From positions 1 through 64,000 of the forward strand of contig NZ_AQYG01000040.1 of assembly GCF_000380485.1 (NCBI RefSeq): a stretch of DNA of 64,000 bases, in the 5' to 3' direction. Origin of the DNA: Jongsikchunia kroppenstedtii DSM 45133 (GTDB taxonomy: Bacteria; Actinomycetota; Actinomycetes; Mycobacteriales; Mycobacteriaceae). Below the pieces are notes generated by a model. The model was not told the DNA's origin, did no database searches, and saw nothing but the letters and a program-made list of their open reading frames with translations. This document shows positions 61,710 to 64,000 of the stretch, in pieces. Every line of letters starts with the position of its first letter. Within the stretch, counting starts at the first letter, position 1. Position numbers and translations under genes: made by a program.

Positions 61710-63255
61710 CAGTAGAACCTCCTTCAACGTTTGCTTCCGTGAGCATCGCAACTGCGCGGGCGACGTCCGTACTGAGATTCGCGCCGTCGTTCGTCAGCGC
61801 GAATCCTCCGACAAGACTGCTCTGGCGACAAAGTTGTCGCCGCCTGGTTACGTAGCGGTATCTGGGCTGACCGCCCGAGCTCGTGCCGCGTTGGACTCGC
61901 ACACGGCGGACCGAGGGCGACACTGACGTCGGCATTTCACTGCCAATCGCACCGTAGGTAGCTTTGCTGCGCGACCATCGGCGCAGGACTCGCTTCGCCT
62001 GAATGAAGTCTTTCATCGTGACCTCAACGACCGCAACAGATTTCGATAGGCCGAGATAGCCCCAGAATCGACCCGGCCCGCGACCTCTCTGTTGCCAAGC
62101 CTCGGGCACCAAATGCTGGTATTCCTTGTCGCCGTGCGAGTTCGGGGAGTTGTGCTTCGTGAAGTACACCGCGAGACGCTTCGGGTCGCGTGCGCGCAAT
62201 CCTTCCACGACGCTCACTGCGGTTCCGGCGGCCTCGTGTGCAGCACGTTGAACCGGATTCGGATGCGCGACCACACCGGCCCAGCTGGCCGACAACCATT
62301 CCCGAAACGTCAAGCCGTGACGTCGACCAGTCGGTGGAACCAACCACAGATGCAGATGCGGCGCGCGACCGTCGTCGACTTCTGCGCAGTTGGTGCAGGT
62401 GCATCGTTGACCAGGTCGACGCCCTTGAAACTCGAGCTTCCAGACGCACCGGAGCTTGACGCCCCACTGCCGTTCAAAACGCTTGCGCCACAGATCAAAA
62501 TGCCGCTTTACTTCCTTGCCGGATGACGCGACTGGCAGCCAGCACCGAGGATAAGTCAGCGTGACCATCGCCGGAATTCCGCATCCGTCGATCAAGGGGG
62601 AGTAGTCAATCTGCGCGAGCGATCGGCACATCGACGCCCGACTCTTTCGCGACCACTCCGCAATCTCCCGTTGCGGCGCCGGGTCGACGAACTCGCCGCG
62701 CGCGCGCAGGTCGGCAGCCTGCATGTCGACATCAATCCGATGGCGCCGCGTCAGACGCTCCAACGTCTTGGCAGAACGCACCGGATCGTACGAACGGAGT
62801 TGCACTGCGCCACCAGAGATCTCGACAGTGAAGCGCCGTGAATCCGGCTGGCACCCACGCAAGTCCGATCCCGACGCCCACGGCGACGCAGATGGGAAGG
62901 CTGCCGCCGCACGAGCGATGCCGCAGCTGTCAGGGAAGCGGAGGTCTACCGCAGCCCGTACGTCCGCGGCGAGTTCTGGCACATATAACAAGCCCGCGCC
63001 TTCGGCGCTGGCGTCGGCGGGTCCGGCCCCGCCTTCGGCGCCCGCTCCCGCGCTTTCGCTTCGCACGCGCGTCCGCGGGTCCGGGCCGGCCTTGTCCGCC
63101 GCCGCCACGACCGCGTTGACCAATGCCGACTCATCAAACGAGTTCGGGAGACGCAATGCTGCCGCGACACCGGGAAGGGCGCCCGGTGCCTTGCCATCCG
63201 ATAACGCTGGTTGCGTCCGGCGGGTGGTGCGCTTGTTGATCGGGTTCTGGTGCAT
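61684..63255 (-). CDS. rep: Rolling-circle replication initiator (HUH Rep)
   Basis: A 523-residue protein. The metal motif is PHLHLWL (HLH) in the middle, with a CTCTNC cysteine pair before it and a candidate nucleophile tyrosine in VYFTKHNS. The N-terminal 200 residues are Ala-rich. This is the Rep type of actinomycete plasmids and integrative elements that replicate as circles. It lies next to attR at the far end from the integrase, divided from it by the cargo. Confidence 0.85.
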   Translation of the reverse strand: MHQNPINKRTTRRTQPALSDGKAPGALPGVAAALRLPNSFDESALVNAVVAAADKAGPDPRTRVRSESAGAGAEGGAGPADASAEGAGLLYVPELAADVRAAVDLRFPDSCGIARAAAAFPSASPWASGSDLRGCQPDSRRFTVEISGGAVQLRSYDPVRSAKTLERLTRRHRIDVDMQAADLRARGEFVDPAPQREIAEWSRKSRASMCRSLAQIDYSPLIDGCGIPAMVTLTYPRCWLPVASSGKEVKRHFDLWRKRFERQWGVKLRCVWKLEFQGRRPGQRCTCTNCAEVDDGRAPHLHLWLVPPTGRRHGLTFREWLSASWAGVVAHPNPVQRAAHEAAGTAVSVVEGLRARDPKRLAVYFTKHNSPNSHGDKEYQHLVPEAWQQRGRGPGRFWGYLGLSKSVAVVEVTMKDFIQAKRVLRRWSRSKATYGAIGSEMPTSVSPSVRRVRVQRGTSSGGQPRYRYVTRRRQLCRQSSLVGGFALTNDGANLSTDVARAVAMLTEANVEGGSTDGPVRVCH

Positions 63256-63330
63256 GAGATTCGACTCCGGCCCTGGCTCTGGTGGTCACAGAGTCGGGGT
63301 TCATGTCAGGAGCCGAACCGAAGTTCGAAG

Positions 63331-63349
63331 GGGCCAAAATGGGGCCAAC
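63331..63349. repeat. Integrase arm-type repeat, right
   Basis: GGGGCCAAAATGGGGCCAA, identical and in the same orientation as 48352-48370. It is 90 bp from the core at 63439. Confidence 0.65.
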
Positions 63350-63438
63350 CGTTGCGAGGTAGCCCTACGACGCGTCGTATGCGTTCTGTGCGTCGCAGGT
63401 CATCGGCCGTGGATCGCCGATCTCAGACCCTCCACCAT

Positions 63439-63482
63439 CTGAAAAGCGGAAGGTCGCCGGTTCGATCCCGGCCCTGGCCACC
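63439..63482. repeat. Attachment core repeat at far end (attR)
   Basis: A 44-bp exact copy of the tRNA-Phe 3' end (48235-48278), without the 5' half of the tRNA. It marks the right end of the element. Confidence 0.95.
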
Positions 63483-63484
63483 GC

Positions 63485-63513
63485 AAAAGCCTGCTGATCG
63501 CAGCAGGCTTTTT
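63485..63513 (+). terminator. Displaced tRNA-Phe terminator
   Basis: AGCCTGCTG-ATCG-CAGCAGGCT followed by five T, preceded by AAAA. This is a textbook intrinsic terminator, three bases beyond the attR core. Before integration it lay directly behind tRNA-Phe. Confidence 0.85.
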
Positions 63514-63541
63514 CTGTTTGACGCGGTCGTCGCTCGGAATC

Positions 63542-64000
63542 TCAGTCATCGAGATGGGCGAGTAGTCGCCGCGTGATCCGGTCGAGTGCCCGGCGATCCG
63601 CGGGCGACAGCACCGAGAGGATGCGCGTCTCGTTCTCGACATGCTCGGTGACGACGGTGTCGATGAGCCGGCGACCCTCACCGGTGAACGCGATCCGGAT
63701 CGATCGACGGTCTTCGGGGTCGGCCGTCCGCCGTACCAGGCCGGCGCGTTCGAGGCGATCGAGGCGGCTCGTCATGCCGGCTCGGGACATCATGAGGGCG
63801 TCCGCGAGTGCCGACGGGCTGAGTTCATAGGGTTCCCCCGAACGTCGGAGTGCCGCAAGAACATCGAACTCGCCCCGCTGCAGTCCGTGTGCGGCGAACA
63901 CCGACTCGATCTTCTCGGTGCCGACCGTCAGGAGGCGGCCCAGGCGCCCCAGGATCGCCATCGCCTCGACGTCGAGGTCCGGTCGTTCCCGTCGCCACTG
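63542..64000 (-). CDS. MarR family regulator (partial, cut by window edge)
   Basis: At least 152 residues of a winged-helix regulator: GEFDVLAALRRSGEPYELSPSALADALMMSRAGMTSRLDRLERAGLVRRTADPEDRRSIRIAFT. The frame continues past the internal ATG at 63961 to the window edge with the family-like residues RRERPDLDVEAMAILGRL, so the true start is outside. The ligand is unknown. It lies just outside the element. Confidence 0.88.
   Translation of the reverse strand, partial: QWRRERPDLDVEAMAILGRLGRLLTVGTEKIESVFAAHGLQRGEFDVLAALRRSGEPYELSPSALADALMMSRAGMTSRLDRLERAGLVRRTADPEDRRSIRIAFTGEGRRLIDTVVTEHVENETRILSVLSPADRRALDRITRRLLAHLDD

Larger units (their letters stand above)
48235..63482. mobile_element. Integrative (probably conjugative) element in tRNA-Phe, about 15.2 kb
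   Basis: The element is bounded by the 44-bp direct repeat of the tRNA-Phe 3' end. It has integrase and excisionase next to the tRNA, a coupled operon with an FtsK-type translocase, a divergent HTH regulator, cargo rich in toxin-antitoxin and defence genes, and a rolling-circle Rep at the far end. This is the gene set of actinomycete integrative and conjugative elements (pSAM2 type) that replicate as circles and transfer by a single translocase. Transfer has not been shown here. Confidence 0.9.

Noticed and set aside
48235-63482. Prophage
   Set aside because: The element has integrase and Xis but no capsid, terminase, portal or tail genes; the FtsK-type translocase and HUH Rep fit an integrative conjugative element better.
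43-63990. CRISPR array
   Set aside because: I saw no regularly spaced identical repeats with unique spacers anywhere in the window.

Overview
The window is about 64 kb of high-GC actinobacterial chromosome carrying one integrated mobile element. The chromosomal part follows the Mycobacterium tuberculosis order purL - Rv0807-like gene - purF - purM - DUF3073 - ygfZ - pabC-like gene - nitrobindin - sseC - cysA2 - lmeA - glnR - mshD - pstB - phoU - LCP protein - dus - desA1. Mycothiol synthesis (mshD), LmeA, a DesA1-type desaturase and an EccA-type ATPase point to a mycolic-acid actinomycete. Gordonia or a close relative is the best guess, but species cannot be settled from this window. Many genes appear to be leaderless, with a TANNNT -10 box 6-7 nt before the start codon.

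Layout of the core: 1-6.8 kb holds an MMPL transporter end, two TetR regulators, purL, a deaminase and two oxidoreductases with clear operators. 6.8-13 kb holds the purine genes purF and purM with small conserved genes, ygfZ and a class IV aminotransferase. 13-19 kb is the cytochrome bd operon cydABDC. 19-22.2 kb is a minus-strand cysA2-sseC sulfur operon behind a leaderless poly-cysteine leader peptide, plus a nitrobindin-like gene and lmeA. 22.3-28.1 kb holds glnR, mshD and the phosphate operon pstSCAB with a PHO-box-like repeat. 28.1-34.4 kb holds an FHA protein coupled to a pseudokinase, an MpaB-type oxygenase, a KstD-like flavoprotein and phoU. 34.4-39.5 kb holds an LCP ligase, dus and desA1. 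39.7-47.8 kb is a signalling and cell-envelope cluster: an active Ser/Thr kinase, an ectodomain relative, a MinD-like ATPase, tRNA-Lys, two envelope proteins and EccA. tRNA-Glu, tRNA-Asp and tRNA-Phe follow.

From 48,235 to 63,482 a roughly 15.2-kb element is inserted in the 3' end of tRNA-Phe, bounded by a 44-bp direct repeat. It has a tyrosine integrase and excisionase next to the tRNA, an FtsK-type translocase, a divergent HTH regulator and a rolling-circle (HUH) Rep protein at the far end. This is the layout of an actinomycete integrative and conjugative element. Its cargo region (about 53.8-61.7 kb) is full of defence and toxin-antitoxin genes: an orphan MbcA/ParS-type antitoxin, a metallophosphoesterase, decayed toxin-antitoxin remnants, a lipoprotein, a Fic toxin with its small antitoxin, a Phd-type fusion antitoxin, and a two-gene operon in which a TIR-like enzyme is translationally coupled to a four-helix SLATT/DUF4231 membrane protein. 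That pair is the best candidate for an undescribed anti-phage system. The original tRNA-Phe terminator now lies beyond the far attachment site, next to a MarR-family gene cut by the window edge.
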